Numbered from the stretch's first letter, positions 9,723-18,464 are shown. The stretch is DNA of 64,000 bases from Planctomycetia bacterium (GCA_014192425.1 BJHK01000008.1:1-64000); one strand, 5' to 3'. The notes: generated from the sequence alone by a model not told the origin. Numbers and translations: made by a program.

Positions 9723-9908
9723 ATGTCGAAGGGTCTGGCGATGCTCGGAATGGTCGTGGCCGGACTGGTCGCCGTGCTGTTCGCGGCGGACCTGGCGGCC
9801 AAGGTGCCGTTCGGTCGGGCCAGCGTGTCGGCCGACGTGGGCTTCATCGTCAGCAGTGTGATCCTCGGCTATGCCAGTTGGCTGTTGCTGGACCGCCGGC
9901 CCGCCTGA
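9723..9908 (+). CDS. Small two-helix membrane protein
   Basis: A 61-residue protein. It has two hydrophobic segments, about residues 6-23 (MLGMVVAGLVAVLFAADL) and 40-56 (GFIVSSVILGYASWLLL), linked by a short polar loop, and a basic C-terminal RRPA. It is not from a family I can name, though such tiny membrane proteins are common in planctomycetes. It is divergent from coaD. ATG 9723 lies just after a purine-rich stretch. Function unknown. Confidence 0.6.
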   Translation: MSKGLAMLGMVVAGLVAVLFAADLAAKVPFGRASVSADVGFIVSSVILGYASWLLLDRRPA

Positions 9909-9932
9909 TGGCCGGCGGCGGGCAGGCCGATG

Positions 9933-10643
9933 TCAGGCGGCCTTGAGGATGGAGCCGGTGAGCGGAGGCTCGCCGCCGCCTGCCAGCGTGGTCGCCAGGT
10001 CCGAGAGACCCACGACCCGCGCCCGCTGCCCCGTCTGACGCCGCTCGGCCCAGGCAGCGTATCGGTCGAGTCTCGTGCTCACCGGCCCGCTCGGCCCCAT
10101 CGGCACCTTCCCGACCCGGAGAATGCGCAGCGATCCGGGCCGGAGCTGGGAGAGCGGCCCGTTCAGCCAGCCCCACAGTCCACGGCTCTCCCGGGGAGCA
10201 GCCCGCACCTCCCACAGACCCCACACCGGGAGGCGGCAGGCCCAGCCTGCGGGGGCCGGGCGGCGGCTGCCCCGCGGCTCCGGTCCGAATGCGTCCACCA
10301 CCACGATGCGGATGCCTTCAGCAGCGAGGAGGGCGTGATGGTCGAGTGGCCGGGGGCCGCGCAGGACGGCGGCCGCGAGTCCGGGCAACGCCTGGCGGGC
10401 GGTGGCGATCCGCTCCCGCAGCGTGCGCTTGGATTCGAGCCACTCCGGCGCGATCGCCAAGGCGAACTCGTCCTGCGCCGCGACGGCACCGGCGGCGGCG
10501 ATCGTCTCCGGATCGGCTGCCCAGGTCACTGGGCAGCGCCGGCCGGCGGCATGTCGCCCCCATGCCGCGCGGGCGGCGGCGGTCATGCCTGTCGGCAATT
10601 CGGCGCAAATCACCACACTCGCCGGATCGACCGCGGTTCGCAT
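9933..10643 (-). CDS. Hypothetical protein, alpha/beta, possibly NodB-like fold
   Basis: A 236-residue cytoplasmic-looking protein with alternating hydrophobic strands (VVICAELPTG, EFALAIAPEW, GIRIVVVDAF) and helices. Its organisation recalls polysaccharide-deacetylase-like barrels, but I cannot see the metal-binding triad and assign no enzyme activity. ATG 10643 is preceded by a very good ribosome site (GGGAGGGAGC), which rules out the longer frame. It lies downstream of cobA-hemD on the same strand, 172 bases away. Confidence 0.6.
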   Translation of the reverse strand: MRTAVDPASVVICAELPTGMTAAARAAWGRHAAGRRCPVTWAADPETIAAAGAVAAQDEFALAIAPEWLESKRTLRERIATARQALPGLAAAVLRGPRPLDHHALLAAEGIRIVVVDAFGPEPRGSRRPAPAGWACRLPVWGLWEVRAAPRESRGLWGWLNGPLSQLRPGSLRILRVGKVPMGPSGPVSTRLDRYAAWAERRQTGQRARVVGLSDLATTLAGGGEPPLTGSILKAA

Positions 10644-10815
10644 GCTCCCTCCCGGCCGCTCCCCGCGGCGCGCTTCCCAGAGGGTATCGGCGACGGCGGA
10701 CGCGCTCTCCAATCGGCATGGCGCGGTCCGGTCGGCTCGTACGACCCGCTGCGGCCCGGTACGATCGGAAACGGAGCCGCCGACCGTGCGGGTTGGGGGG
10801 TGTGTCCGGTCCGCG

Positions 10816-12333
10816 TCAGCGCGGCCCGTCCACCGTCGCCATGGCCGCGACGAGCCCGGAAACGGTCGCCACCTGGGCCTCGGCCGCCGGCTGGAGGCCG
10901 AACGACGTGAGGGCGGCGGTCGTCACCGGGCTGATGCTCGCGATCCGCCAGCGCCGCATGCGATCGCCGAACAGCCGGGCGGCGGCGGCGGCGATCGATG
11001 GGCTCGTCACGGTGATCCAGTCGATGCCGGCGGCATCGACCGCCTCGAGCGTGGCGGCATCGAGCGAGTCGAGCGAACGGTTCGTATAGGCGGCCACGTC
11101 GACGACGTGATGGCCGGCCGCGGCCAGCCGGGTGGGGAGCACGTCGCGACCGCGGTCGGCCCGCACCAAGAGGAACCGGCCGCCGGCGGGAAGATCGGCG
11201 AAGGCGGCCGCCAGCCCCTCGGAGCGGAACTCGTCGGGCACGAGGTCGCAGGCCAGCCCGACGGAGTCCAGTTCGCGCCGCGTGGCGCTGCCGATCGCGG
11301 CGATTCGCGCCGTCCCCAGCCAGCGGGCGTCGCGGCCCGCGGCTCGCAGCCGGGCGACGAAGCCGCGGACGCCGTTGACGCTCGAGAACACGATCCAGTC
11401 GTACGCCCCGGCCGCCCCGATGGCGTCGTCGAGGGGCTGCCAGGAGTCGGGGGCGTCGAGGCGGACCACCGGCACGCAGATCGCCTCGCCCCCGGAGCCC
11501 CGAATGGCGGTGGCCAGATCCTCCCCCTGCCCCGCCGGCCGCGTCACGAGCACGCGTCGGCCTGCCAGCGGCCCGGTCCGCTGCATCGATCCGGCGGCTG
11601 CGCCCACGATCGCGATCGCCGGCGGCCGCAGCCCGGCGGCGGCCGCATCGACCGCGCACCGCGCGAGCGTGCTGGTGATGATCCGCTGGTCGGGCCAGGA
11701 ACAGCGGCTCACGATCGTCACCGGCGTTTCTGCCGGCTTGCCGGCTTCGAGCAGGGCGGTCGACCAACGGTCCATCTGCTCGATGCCCATGTAGATCGCC
11801 AGCGTTCCCGGCAAGGAGGCGATGGTCCGAAAGTCGACGGCGTTGGGCTTGTCGCCCGCTTCATGTCCGGTCACGAGCGTGAGGCTCGATGCCGTCGCCC
11901 GGCTCGTCAGGGGAGCGGCCGCGGCGGCTGCCGCCGCCAGCGCGGCGGTCACGCCCGGCACGAGTTCGTAGGCGATGCCCGCGTCGCGCAGCGGCTGGAT
12001 CTCCTCGGCCAGCCTCGCGAACACGGCCGGGTCGCCCCCCTTGAGCCGCACGATCGTGCGGCCGCTGGCAGCCAGCTGGACGAGCAGGCGTCCGGTCGCC
12101 TCGCCGGGATCGCCGTCGGCGGTCTCGCGTTCCACCGGCACCAGTTCCGCGGTCGGCGCGATGGCATCCCGCAACCACGGCGGCACGAGTGCGTCGTGCA
12201 CGACGAGGTCGGCCGTCCGCAGGCACGCGGCGGCCCGGATGGTGAGCAGGTCCCAGGAGCCGGGGCCGGCACCGACGAACCAGACACGTCCCGGGCGACT
12301 GTCGGTGCGGGCGGTCATGGTGCGGGCGGACAT
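10816..12333 (-). CDS. cobA-hemD: Uroporphyrinogen-III C-methyltransferase / uroporphyrinogen-III synthase fusion
   Basis: A 505-residue two-domain protein. The N-terminal SUMT domain shows VWFVGAGPGSWDLLTIRA, DLVVHDALV, RLKGGDPAVFARL and the LVPGVTAA loop. It makes precorrin-2 from uroporphyrinogen III using S-adenosylmethionine. The C-terminal HemD domain begins near LAGRRVLVTRP and contains DWIVFSSVNGV, LLVRADRGRDVL and DWITVTSPS. It closes the tetrapyrrole ring of hydroxymethylbilane. The fusion supplies siroheme, cobalamin and heme precursors. ATG 12333 was chosen, with 12318 the alternative. It is divergent from a TPR gene. Confidence 0.93.
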   Translation of the reverse strand: MSARTMTARTDSRPGRVWFVGAGPGSWDLLTIRAAACLRTADLVVHDALVPPWLRDAIAPTAELVPVERETADGDPGEATGRLLVQLAASGRTIVRLKGGDPAVFARLAEEIQPLRDAGIAYELVPGVTAALAAAAAAAAPLTSRATASSLTLVTGHEAGDKPNAVDFRTIASLPGTLAIYMGIEQMDRWSTALLEAGKPAETPVTIVSRCSWPDQRIITSTLARCAVDAAAAGLRPPAIAIVGAAAGSMQRTGPLAGRRVLVTRPAGQGEDLATAIRGSGGEAICVPVVRLDAPDSWQPLDDAIGAAGAYDWIVFSSVNGVRGFVARLRAAGRDARWLGTARIAAIGSATRRELDSVGLACDLVPDEFRSEGLAAAFADLPAGGRFLLVRADRGRDVLPTRLAAAGHHVVDVAAYTNRSLDSLDAATLEAVDAAGIDWITVTSPSIAAAAARLFGDRMRRWRIASISPVTTAALTSFGLQPAAEAQVATVSGLVAAMATVDGPR

Positions 12334-12374
12334 GGGGACGGAACATGCCTCCGGGGCTGATTTGCGAAAGGTGT

Positions 12375-12421
12375 TTGTCGGTCGTCTGACAGGCACTACA
12401 CTGCGGAAATCGTTTCCGCAG
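12375..12421 (+). promoter_or_regulatory. Candidate promoter with perfect inverted repeat, upstream of TPR gene
   Basis: TTGTCG (12375-12380) and TACACT (12397-12402) are spaced by 16 bases. Immediately over and after the -10 lies a perfect inverted repeat, CTGCGGAAA (12401-12409) and TTTCCGCAG (12413-12421), separated by TCG. It is 25 bases before the ATG, where it could act as an operator or an mRNA hairpin. Confidence 0.45.
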
Positions 12422-12445
12422 CCGGCGCCGACATCGTCACACACC

Positions 12446-13885
12446 ATGCCCCCAGAGTCTACAGCAGGGGCCGGAAGCCCGGCTTCGTCGCCGCAGCGGG
12501 AGCCGCTGTCTCCCGTCGAGCGGGCCCGGCTCACGCAGTGCTTCAATCGCGGCACCCAAAACCTTCCCACCAATGCCGACTATGCGTTGGAGATGTTCAC
12601 TGCCTGCGTCCTCGGGGATCCGGGGAACGCGGTCTACGTGCAGGCATTCTTCGGGGCCCTGAAGCGAAAGTTCGGGGCCCGCAAGGGGGGAGGTCTGGCG
12701 GCGCTCTGGTCGGCCGGATCGCGCGTCGGGTTGAAGAAGTACGCGTCGGCGGCGCAGTGGAAGGAGCTCATCAAGCAGGGCGTCGGCATCATCAAGTCGA
12801 ACCCCGCCGATCACCAGTGTCTGCTGGCGGTCGCGGAGGCCTGCGGCAACCTGCAGATGGTCGAGTCGCAGGGGGTGTTTCTCAAGGCCGCGCTCGATGC
12901 CGCACCGAACGACGCCGAGGTCAATCGGCAGTGCGCCCGCTTCGCGGCCAGCCAGGGGCAGTTCGACCAGGCGGTCGCCTGCTGGGTGCGAATCTCCGGC
13001 CAGAAGGGCCTGGCCGAGGAATCGCAGCGCGAGATCGCCCGGCTGCAGGTGGAGAAGACGATCGTGGCCGGCCAGGGGATGAGCGGCCGCCCCTCGGCGG
13101 GCGGCGGGGCGCGGCCGGCCGCCGGGCAGCAGCCGGCCCCGGCCGATCGCGCGACCGAACTCCGCAACGAGATCGCAAAGAATCCGGCCGCGGTCGATGC
13201 GGCGCTGGAACTCGCCGACATCCTCGCTCGTGATGCCACCATCGACGAGGCCGAGGGGGTGCTGGCCCGGATTCTCGCCGCCTCGGGGGGCGAATTGAAG
13301 GTTCGCGAGCACGTCGAGGACCGGCAGATTCGTTGGGCAAAGCAACGCGTGGTGCTCGCGGAACGACGCGCCGAGGCCGAGCCGACCGCCGGGAATCGAA
13401 CCCTCGTCGAGAAGCTCAAGACGGCCCAGGTCAAGGCGGAGATCGACGTCTACTCCGCCCGCTGCGCCCGCTATCCCGAAAACCTCACCTGGAAGTACGA
13501 ACTGGCGCTGCGCATGAAGCAGATCGGCAACTACACCGAGGCGATCCGCTGCTTCCAGGAGGTGCTCCAGGACCTCCGCCGGCGCGGGCCGGTGTCGCTC
13601 GAGCTCGGGGAATGCTTCCAGAAGATCAAGCAGTACGATCTGGCCATGAAGAACTACCAGGTCGCCGTGGAACTGCTGACGGACCGGGAACTGGAGCTTC
13701 GCAAGCGGGCCCTGTACCGGGCGGGCGTGCTGGCGAGCGGCCTGCACGACCTCGACGCCGCCCACAAACACCTCGGAGTCCTGGCCGCCCTGGACTTCGG
13801 ATACCGCGACGTGGCGGAGCGTCTGGACAAGTTGGGTCCGGTGAAGGATAAAGGGGCGAAGCCGGAAGGCGATCGCAAGGGCTGA
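12446..13885 (+). CDS. TPR-repeat protein, cytoplasmic
   Basis: A 479-residue protein with no signal peptide. Helical tetratricopeptide-like repeats are visible from about residue 45 to 200 and again from about 330 to 460 (YELALRMKQIGNYTEAIRCF; LELGECFQKIKQYDLAMKNY). A disordered Gly/Ala/Pro linker around 215-232 separates the two blocks. TPR arrays are protein-protein scaffolds, and the partner is unknown. ATG 12446 follows the inverted repeat at 12401-12421. It lies upstream of rpsT on the same strand, 89 bases apart. Confidence 0.8.
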   Translation: MPPESTAGAGSPASSPQREPLSPVERARLTQCFNRGTQNLPTNADYALEMFTACVLGDPGNAVYVQAFFGALKRKFGARKGGGLAALWSAGSRVGLKKYASAAQWKELIKQGVGIIKSNPADHQCLLAVAEACGNLQMVESQGVFLKAALDAAPNDAEVNRQCARFAASQGQFDQAVACWVRISGQKGLAEESQREIARLQVEKTIVAGQGMSGRPSAGGGARPAAGQQPAPADRATELRNEIAKNPAAVDAALELADILARDATIDEAEGVLARILAASGGELKVREHVEDRQIRWAKQRVVLAERRAEAEPTAGNRTLVEKLKTAQVKAEIDVYSARCARYPENLTWKYELALRMKQIGNYTEAIRCFQEVLQDLRRRGPVSLELGECFQKIKQYDLAMKNYQVAVELLTDRELELRKRALYRAGVLASGLHDLDAAHKHLGVLAALDFGYRDVAERLDKLGPVKDKGAKPEGDRKG

Positions 13886-13974
13886 CCCCCCTGGCAACGG
13901 TCCCCGACCGGCTTTGCCCTGCCCCGGATTGCATCGTCCCCGCGTACAAACCCCAAACCCAGCAAGGATTCGGA

Positions 13975-14283
13975 ATGCCTCATTCGGCAAGTGCCAAGAA
14001 GCGCCATCGGCAAAACCTTCGCGATCGCGAAAGCAATCGCGCCGTCAAGTCGGACCTCAAGTCGCAGGTTCGCAAGGTCCTCGAAGCGATCACCACGGGC
14101 GACGTCCCCCAGGCCCGCGAGGCCCTCAAACTCGTCGCCAAGAAGGCCGATCGGGCCGCCGCCTCGAAGAAGATTCATCGCAACCGTGCCGCGCGGATCA
14201 AGTCGCGTCTCTCGGCCCGGGTCAAGGCTGCCGGCCACGGAGCCGTTGCCACGGCCTCGACGAAGTCGCGAAAGTCGTCGTAA
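13975..14283 (+). CDS. rpsT: 30S ribosomal protein S20
   Basis: A 102-residue basic protein with the S20 pattern: N-terminal MPHSASAKKRHRQNLRDRES, then AVKSDLKSQVRKVLEAI and the conserved KKIHRNRAARIKSRLS. S20 binds 16S rRNA directly and organises the 30S body. It is slightly longer than most S20 proteins through an Ala/Ser/Lys-rich tail. It is convergent with pyrK, 21 bases away. Confidence 0.95.
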   Translation: MPHSASAKKRHRQNLRDRESNRAVKSDLKSQVRKVLEAITTGDVPQAREALKLVAKKADRAAASKKIHRNRAARIKSRLSARVKAAGHGAVATASTKSRKSS

Positions 14284-14304
14284 CGGGGGATCGGCCGCGC
14301 CGGC

Positions 14305-15177
14305 TCACCATTCGATGGTGCGGGCGTCGAAGACCGGACCCTCGACGCACGTGCGCCGGTAGTCCCAGCCCCCGTGGCCATCGCGAACGCGGGCCACGCA
14401 GGTGAAGCAGATGCCGACGCCGCATGCCATGGGCGTCTCCAGCGACACATCGCAGCCGACGCCCCGCGGCTCCGCCCAGCGGGCGACCGCCGCCATCATC
14501 GGCTCGGGGCCGCAGCAGGCGATGCGGGTCGACGCGGCGAGGGGAACGGTGGGAGCGAACAGGTCGTCGAGCAGGTCGATGACCGTGCCCTGCACGCCGG
14601 CCGACCCATCGAGCGTCGCCAGGTGCACGTCGCAGCCGGCGGCGCGAAAGTCGTCGAGGTCGCCGAACAGTCCGGCGTGGCGGGCGCCCCAGCAGAAGGT
14701 GATGCGGCGCGCGGTCGTCCCCGGCCGATCGCCGCTGCCGTAGGTCGCCCGGCCGAGCCGCTCCCGGGCGAGGGCGAGAAGCGCCGTCTGGCCGATGCCG
14801 CCGGCGACGAGCAGGAGATGGTCGCTCGGTTGCCGTGGAAACCCGTTGCCGAGCGGTCCCCAGGCCAGCACTTCATCCCCGGCCCGCAGCCGGGAGAGGG
14901 CCGTCGTGAATTTGCCGTGCACCGCGTACACGAAGTCGGCGTACCGCAGGCCGGCGGCGTCGGCGAAGACGTCGTACACGGCCAGCGGACGGGCGAGGAG
15001 CGGATCGGACCGGTCGGGGATGCGGAGCATCGCGAACTGCCCGGGCAGCGCCTGCGCCGCGATCGGCTGGCAGTCGAGTCGGATCCGCCACGTTCCCGCC
15101 GCGATCTGCCGGTGCGACACGATCCCGGTTCGGAGGTGGCGGGCATGGTCGGCGAAACAGGTTTCCGCGGGCGTCAT
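14305..15177 (-). CDS. pyrK: Dihydroorotate dehydrogenase electron transfer subunit
   Basis: A 290-residue ferredoxin-reductase-like protein with an FAD-binding barrel (PGQFAMLRI, DPLLARPLAVYDV), an NAD-binding region (LLVAGGIGQTALLALA) and a C-terminal 2Fe-2S cluster. The cluster cysteines are in MACGVGICFTCVARV and YRRTCVEGP. PyrK passes electrons from the PyrD flavin to NAD in class 1B dihydroorotate dehydrogenase. No pyrD is adjacent. The gene starts 4 bases after the stop of the upstream pseudouridine synthase gene, so the two form an operon. Confidence 0.9.
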   Translation of the reverse strand: MTPAETCFADHARHLRTGIVSHRQIAAGTWRIRLDCQPIAAQALPGQFAMLRIPDRSDPLLARPLAVYDVFADAAGLRYADFVYAVHGKFTTALSRLRAGDEVLAWGPLGNGFPRQPSDHLLLVAGGIGQTALLALARERLGRATYGSGDRPGTTARRITFCWGARHAGLFGDLDDFRAAGCDVHLATLDGSAGVQGTVIDLLDDLFAPTVPLAASTRIACCGPEPMMAAVARWAEPRGVGCDVSLETPMACGVGICFTCVARVRDGHGGWDYRRTCVEGPVFDARTIEW

Positions 15178-15181
15178 ACCG

Positions 15182-16687
15182 TCATGCCCCCTGCTCCCCA
15201 GCCGGCCTCTGCTTGCGCCACGACGATGCCTTGCCTGGCCGCTTGCGCCGCACCGGCCCAGGGACCTTCAGCGGCCCCGACTTCGCTCCGCCGGGCTTCT
15301 TGGTGCCACCACCGGCCGGTTCCCGTTTCTGGGAAGCCGTCGGCAGTCCCTGTCCACCACGGTCGCCGGTGGAACCGGCAGGGTATTTCTTGCCCGGCTT
15401 GGCGGGGAACTTGCCGGGCCGGCCACGCGGCGGGCGCTCGTCGCTTCCTGAGCCTGGCCCACCTGAGCCTGGCCCACCCGAGCCTGGCCGACCCGAGCCT
15501 GGCCGACCCGAGCCTGGCCGACCCGAGCCTGGCCGACCCGAGCCTGGCCGACCCGAGCCTGGCCGACCCGAGCCTGGCCGACCTGAACCTGGCCGACCTG
15601 AACCTGGCCGACCTGAACCTGGCCGACCTGAACCTGGCCGACCTGAACCTGGCCGACCTGAGCCTGGCCGACCTGAGCCTGGCCGACCTGGCCGTTCCCC
15701 ACCGCGCGGGCTGAACGGTCGTCCCCGCCGCGGGCCACGGTCCGGTCGCGTCGGTTCCCGCTCCGCGTCGGGGCCGACCGCCGCGATGGCATCGCGGCGC
15801 AGGTCTTCGATCTCGCTCCAGGCGAGCTGCCGCCACTGGCCCGGCAGCAGGTTGCCGAGCGACAGCCGGCCGACGGCGACGCGCTTGAGTTGATGCACCT
15901 TGTGGCCGAGCCGGGCCAGCATCCGGCGAATCTCCCGATTCTTGCCCTCGTCGAGCACCATCTCCAGCACGGCGCTCAGCTTGTGCTGGGAGCGGATCGA
16001 CACCCGCTTGGCATGCACCTCGCCTTCCGCGAGCCGCACGCCGCGGCGCAGCGACTCGAGCAGCTCTTCCGAGGGCACGCCCGCCACCTGGACGAGGTAT
16101 TTCTTCTCGACGCCGTATCGCGGGTGGGCGAGCAGGTTGGCGAGCCCGCCATCGTTGGTGACGAGGATCAGCCCCTCGCTCATCCGGTCGAGCCGGCCGA
16201 TGGCGAAGAGCCGCTGGTCTCCCGGCACGAGATCGACGACCCGGGGCCGGCCGGTGGGGTCGAAGTTCGTGGTCACGACGCCGACCGGCTTGTTGAGCAG
16301 AAACACGACCCGCTTCGGGTTCGGGAGCCGCTCCCCGTCCACGCGGATCTCCTGGGCGCCGGGATCGACCCGCGAGCCGAGTTCCGTGACGACCTGCCGA
16401 TCCACCTCGACGCGGCCGGACGTGATCAGCTCCTCGCAGGCACGACGGCTGCCGAGGCCGGCCCCCGCCAGCACCTTCTGCAGCCGCTCGCGGCCGTCGT
16501 CGTCGGCGTCCGGCCGCGGCCGACCCGGGGCCGGGGCGTCGGCGTTCGTTTCGGCCGCGGCATGCGTCCGTCGCGAGGTGATCCGCACCGGCCGCCGCGC
16601 CGGCGTCGCCGGACGTTCGGGAGGCCGCCGGCGGTCGTCGCGGCGCCTGCGATCGCCGGCGTCGCCGCCGGCCTCGGACCGATTCAT
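15182..16687 (-). CDS. rluB: RsuA/RluB-family 23S rRNA pseudouridine synthase with GSGRP-repeat tail
   Basis: A 501-residue protein. A basic disordered N-terminus precedes an S4 RNA-binding domain (ERLQKVLAGAGLGSRRACEE). The catalytic domain has the active-site aspartate in AIGRLDRMSEGLILVTNDG. RluB isomerises a uridine in 23S rRNA helix 80. After the enzyme domain, residues about 330-420 consist of 16 GSGRP/GSGGP pentapeptides followed by a Lys/Pro/Gly-rich end. The tail is not part of the family and is encoded by a 15-bp tandem repeat. ATG 16687 removes an unlikely leader. The RluB rather than RluE/F assignment is tentative. Confidence 0.9.
   Translation of the reverse strand: MNRSEAGGDAGDRRRRDDRRRPPERPATPARRPVRITSRRTHAAAETNADAPAPGRPRPDADDDGRERLQKVLAGAGLGSRRACEELITSGRVEVDRQVVTELGSRVDPGAQEIRVDGERLPNPKRVVFLLNKPVGVVTTNFDPTGRPRVVDLVPGDQRLFAIGRLDRMSEGLILVTNDGGLANLLAHPRYGVEKKYLVQVAGVPSEELLESLRRGVRLAEGEVHAKRVSIRSQHKLSAVLEMVLDEGKNREIRRMLARLGHKVHQLKRVAVGRLSLGNLLPGQWRQLAWSEIEDLRRDAIAAVGPDAEREPTRPDRGPRRGRPFSPRGGERPGRPGSGRPGSGRPGSGRPGSGRPGSGRPGSGRPGSGRPGSGRPGSGRPGSGRPGSGRPGSGRPGSGRPGSGGPGSGGPGSGSDERPPRGRPGKFPAKPGKKYPAGSTGDRGGQGLPTASQKREPAGGGTKKPGGAKSGPLKVPGPVRRKRPGKASSWRKQRPAGEQGA
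15447..15686. repeat. 15-bp tandem repeat, 16 units
   Basis: Sixteen contiguous 15-bp units fit exactly into this interval. The subtypes are blocked: two CCTGAGCCTGGCCCA/CCA units, then seven CCCGAGCCTGGCCGA, five CCTGAACCTGGCCGA and two CCTGAGCCTGGCCGA. Blocks of identical variants show recent expansion. Because 15 is a multiple of three, copy-number changes keep the rluB frame and only lengthen or shorten the Gly/Ser/Arg/Pro tail. Confidence 0.95.
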
Positions 16688-16786
16688 GGGTTGCCTGCCT
16701 TCGGGGGATGCCGGGCGGCCGTTCCGTGCGACGGGCCAGTCCGCGGAACGAAGATCATACACGCCGCGGATCGAACGTGACGGCGG

Positions 16787-17092
16787 TCAGCGGTAGATGG
16801 GGCTGTCGGTCACCGGCGGCCCGCTCTTCGGCGTGAGCGGCTGTGCCCACCAGCGCGGTCGCTTCACCTCGATCACCGGTTCCGCGTAGTCCCGCGGCCG
16901 GGTCCCGTCCATGATCGAGAGATGGTCGTGCCGCACGTCCGTCTGCTGGAAGGGATCGAACCGCACCGCCCGCCGCTGCTGCGACCGGGCCGTGCCCGGC
17001 TCCAGCCAGACCGGCTTGCCGAGCGAGGAACAGCCCGCCAGACCGGTCACGAGGAGGGGGGCGATGATCGCGCTGATCGTCCGGAAGTCCAT
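16787..17092 (-). CDS. Small lipoprotein, hypothetical
   Basis: A 101-residue protein with a lipoprotein signal peptide. There is a hydrophobic stretch SAIIAPLLVTGLAG followed by cysteine in the lipobox LAGC at about residue 21. The mature part is polar with many Arg/Pro/Trp and ends TDSPIYR. The AAAGGA motif upstream of ATG 17092 supports this start. It lies between the pseudouridine synthase and manA on the same strand with gaps of about 80-100 bases. No family is recognised. Confidence 0.65.
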   Translation of the reverse strand: MDFRTISAIIAPLLVTGLAGCSSLGKPVWLEPGTARSQQRRAVRFDPFQQTDVRHDHLSIMDGTRPRDYAEPVIEVKRPRWWAQPLTPKSGPPVTDSPIYR

Positions 17093-17169
17093 GATCGATC
17101 CTTTCCCGGCCGGATGGTCGCGATCCGGCCCGGCAGGGGACGGATGGTAGGAGCCGGGGGCGGCCGGTC

Positions 17170-18174
17170 CTAGGCCGATTCCACCCGGCCCAGCCCCACC
17201 CTGAGGAGCGTGGGGGGCGTGCCGGTCGCGTCCGCGGTCACTGCGATGCGCTGGCGGCCGCATGCCGCCGGCAGGAGCACGCAGCCGCCCCGGCCGAGCG
17301 CGGGCAGCTGCCAGCGATCGTCGAAGCGGACCGTCCCGGCGATCACGGCGAGGAATGAGCATGTCCCGTCGCCGCCGGTCTCCCACGTGCCGTCGGGGCG
17401 GACCTCGTCGAAACTGAAATACGGGCAGTCCACGAGCCGGCGAACGGACGGGTCGGTCGTCGCCTCCGGCCGCACTGGCGCGACGGGGCCAAACCGTGTC
17501 ACCGACTCGAGGCCGGCCTCGATGTGCAGTGGCCGCGGCCTGCCGTCGGCGCCGACGCGGCCCCAGTCGTGAAGCCGGTAGGTGACGTCGCTCGATTGCT
17601 GGATCTCGGCCACGAGCAGGCCGGCGCCGATCGCGTGCACCGTGCCGGCGGGAATGAAGATGCAGTCACCCGGCCGGGGCTCGAAGGCGTGCAGCACGTC
17701 GCCGCAGCGGTCGGTTCGCAGGGCGACGGCGAACGCATCGCGATCGACGCCCGGCCGCAGGCCGGCGTAGATCCGGCTCCCCGGTGCCGCGTCGACGACG
17801 TACCAGGCCTCCGTCTTGCCGAAGTCCGGGGGGCTGAGCCGGGCGGCGCGGGAGTCGTCGGGGTGCACCTGCACGGAAAGATCGTGGCAGGCATCGAGAA
17901 ACTTGAAGAGCAGCGGAAAAGCGGGCCGCGGCGCGTGGCGGCCGAGCAGCTCCGTCCCACGTTCGCGGACGAGCGTTCCGAGAGCGGTGCCGGCGAGCGG
18001 GCCGGCAGAGACGACGCTCTGGTCCGCTCCCCGATCGACGAGTTCCCACGATTCGGCATAGTCGTCCCCCGGTGGCAGGTCGCGACCGAGGGCCGTCGTG
18101 AAGCGGCGGCCGCCCCAGATGTAGCGCCGGTAGATGGGGGCGAGAAACAGCGGGTGGATCGCGGGCGGGCTCAT
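17170..18174 (-). CDS. manA: Mannose-6-phosphate isomerase, class I-like
   Basis: A 334-residue cupin isomerase interconverting mannose-6-phosphate and fructose-6-phosphate. Zinc ligands are visible in SVQVHPDD, KTEAWYV and GTVHAIG. The N-terminal PIYRRYIWGGRRF and ESWELVDRG are also typical. The length is like the short bacterial class I (YvyI/ManA) enzymes. The ATG overlaps the stop of a 56-codon membrane-protein gene (ATGA), so the two are coupled. Confidence 0.9.
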   Translation of the reverse strand: MSPPAIHPLFLAPIYRRYIWGGRRFTTALGRDLPPGDDYAESWELVDRGADQSVVSAGPLAGTALGTLVRERGTELLGRHAPRPAFPLLFKFLDACHDLSVQVHPDDSRAARLSPPDFGKTEAWYVVDAAPGSRIYAGLRPGVDRDAFAVALRTDRCGDVLHAFEPRPGDCIFIPAGTVHAIGAGLLVAEIQQSSDVTYRLHDWGRVGADGRPRPLHIEAGLESVTRFGPVAPVRPEATTDPSVRRLVDCPYFSFDEVRPDGTWETGGDGTCSFLAVIAGTVRFDDRWQLPALGRGGCVLLPAACGRQRIAVTADATGTPPTLLRVGLGRVESA

Positions 18175-18341
18175 GGTTCCGCGTACCCTTCGATGAATCG
18201 TCCCAGCCAGAAGCAGGCGACCGAAAACAGGAGCATGACGAGCATCGGCCGCGCCGTGATGGCGCCGTTGAGTTCCAGCACCACGGCCAGGGCCGGCAGC
18301 GTCAGGCCGATCATCTGCGCCGTCCTGCCGATCGCTCGCAT
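18171..18341 (-). CDS. Small two-helix membrane protein coupled to manA
   Basis: A 56-residue protein. It has two hydrophobic segments at about 9-25 (AQMIGLTLPALAVVLEL) and 33-48 (MLVMLLFSVACFWLGR), with a polar C-terminus EGYAEP. The stop overlaps the manA start by four bases. No family is recognised. A longer frame exists upstream but is arginine-rich and unlikely. It is divergent from tpx. Confidence 0.6.
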   Translation of the reverse strand: MRAIGRTAQMIGLTLPALAVVLELNGAITARPMLVMLLFSVACFWLGRFIEGYAEP

Positions 18342-18464
18342 GGCTGACTCGCTTCGTCGGGGCCGGCGTCTCGGGGCGGCCCACTGGAACCCGAAAGAGA
18401 CTAGCAGATCGCCCGCCCTCGGGGTGGCGGTCGACCGCCGGCGCCGTCGATCGGCGGGGGGCGC

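Noticed and set aside
12334-12445. Cobalamin riboswitch near cobA-hemD
   Set aside because: The leader is only about 110 bases and no B12-box-like sequence was found.
15447-15686. Plus-strand reading resembles pentapeptide repeats (ADLNL, ADLSL)
   Set aside because: It comes from translating the 15-bp rluB repeat in another frame of the opposite strand; no start, ribosome site or flanking protein supports a real pentapeptide-repeat gene.
15447-15686. Possible CRISPR array
   Set aside because: The units are contiguous 15-bp repeats without spacers and in frame with a protein; no cas genes nearby.
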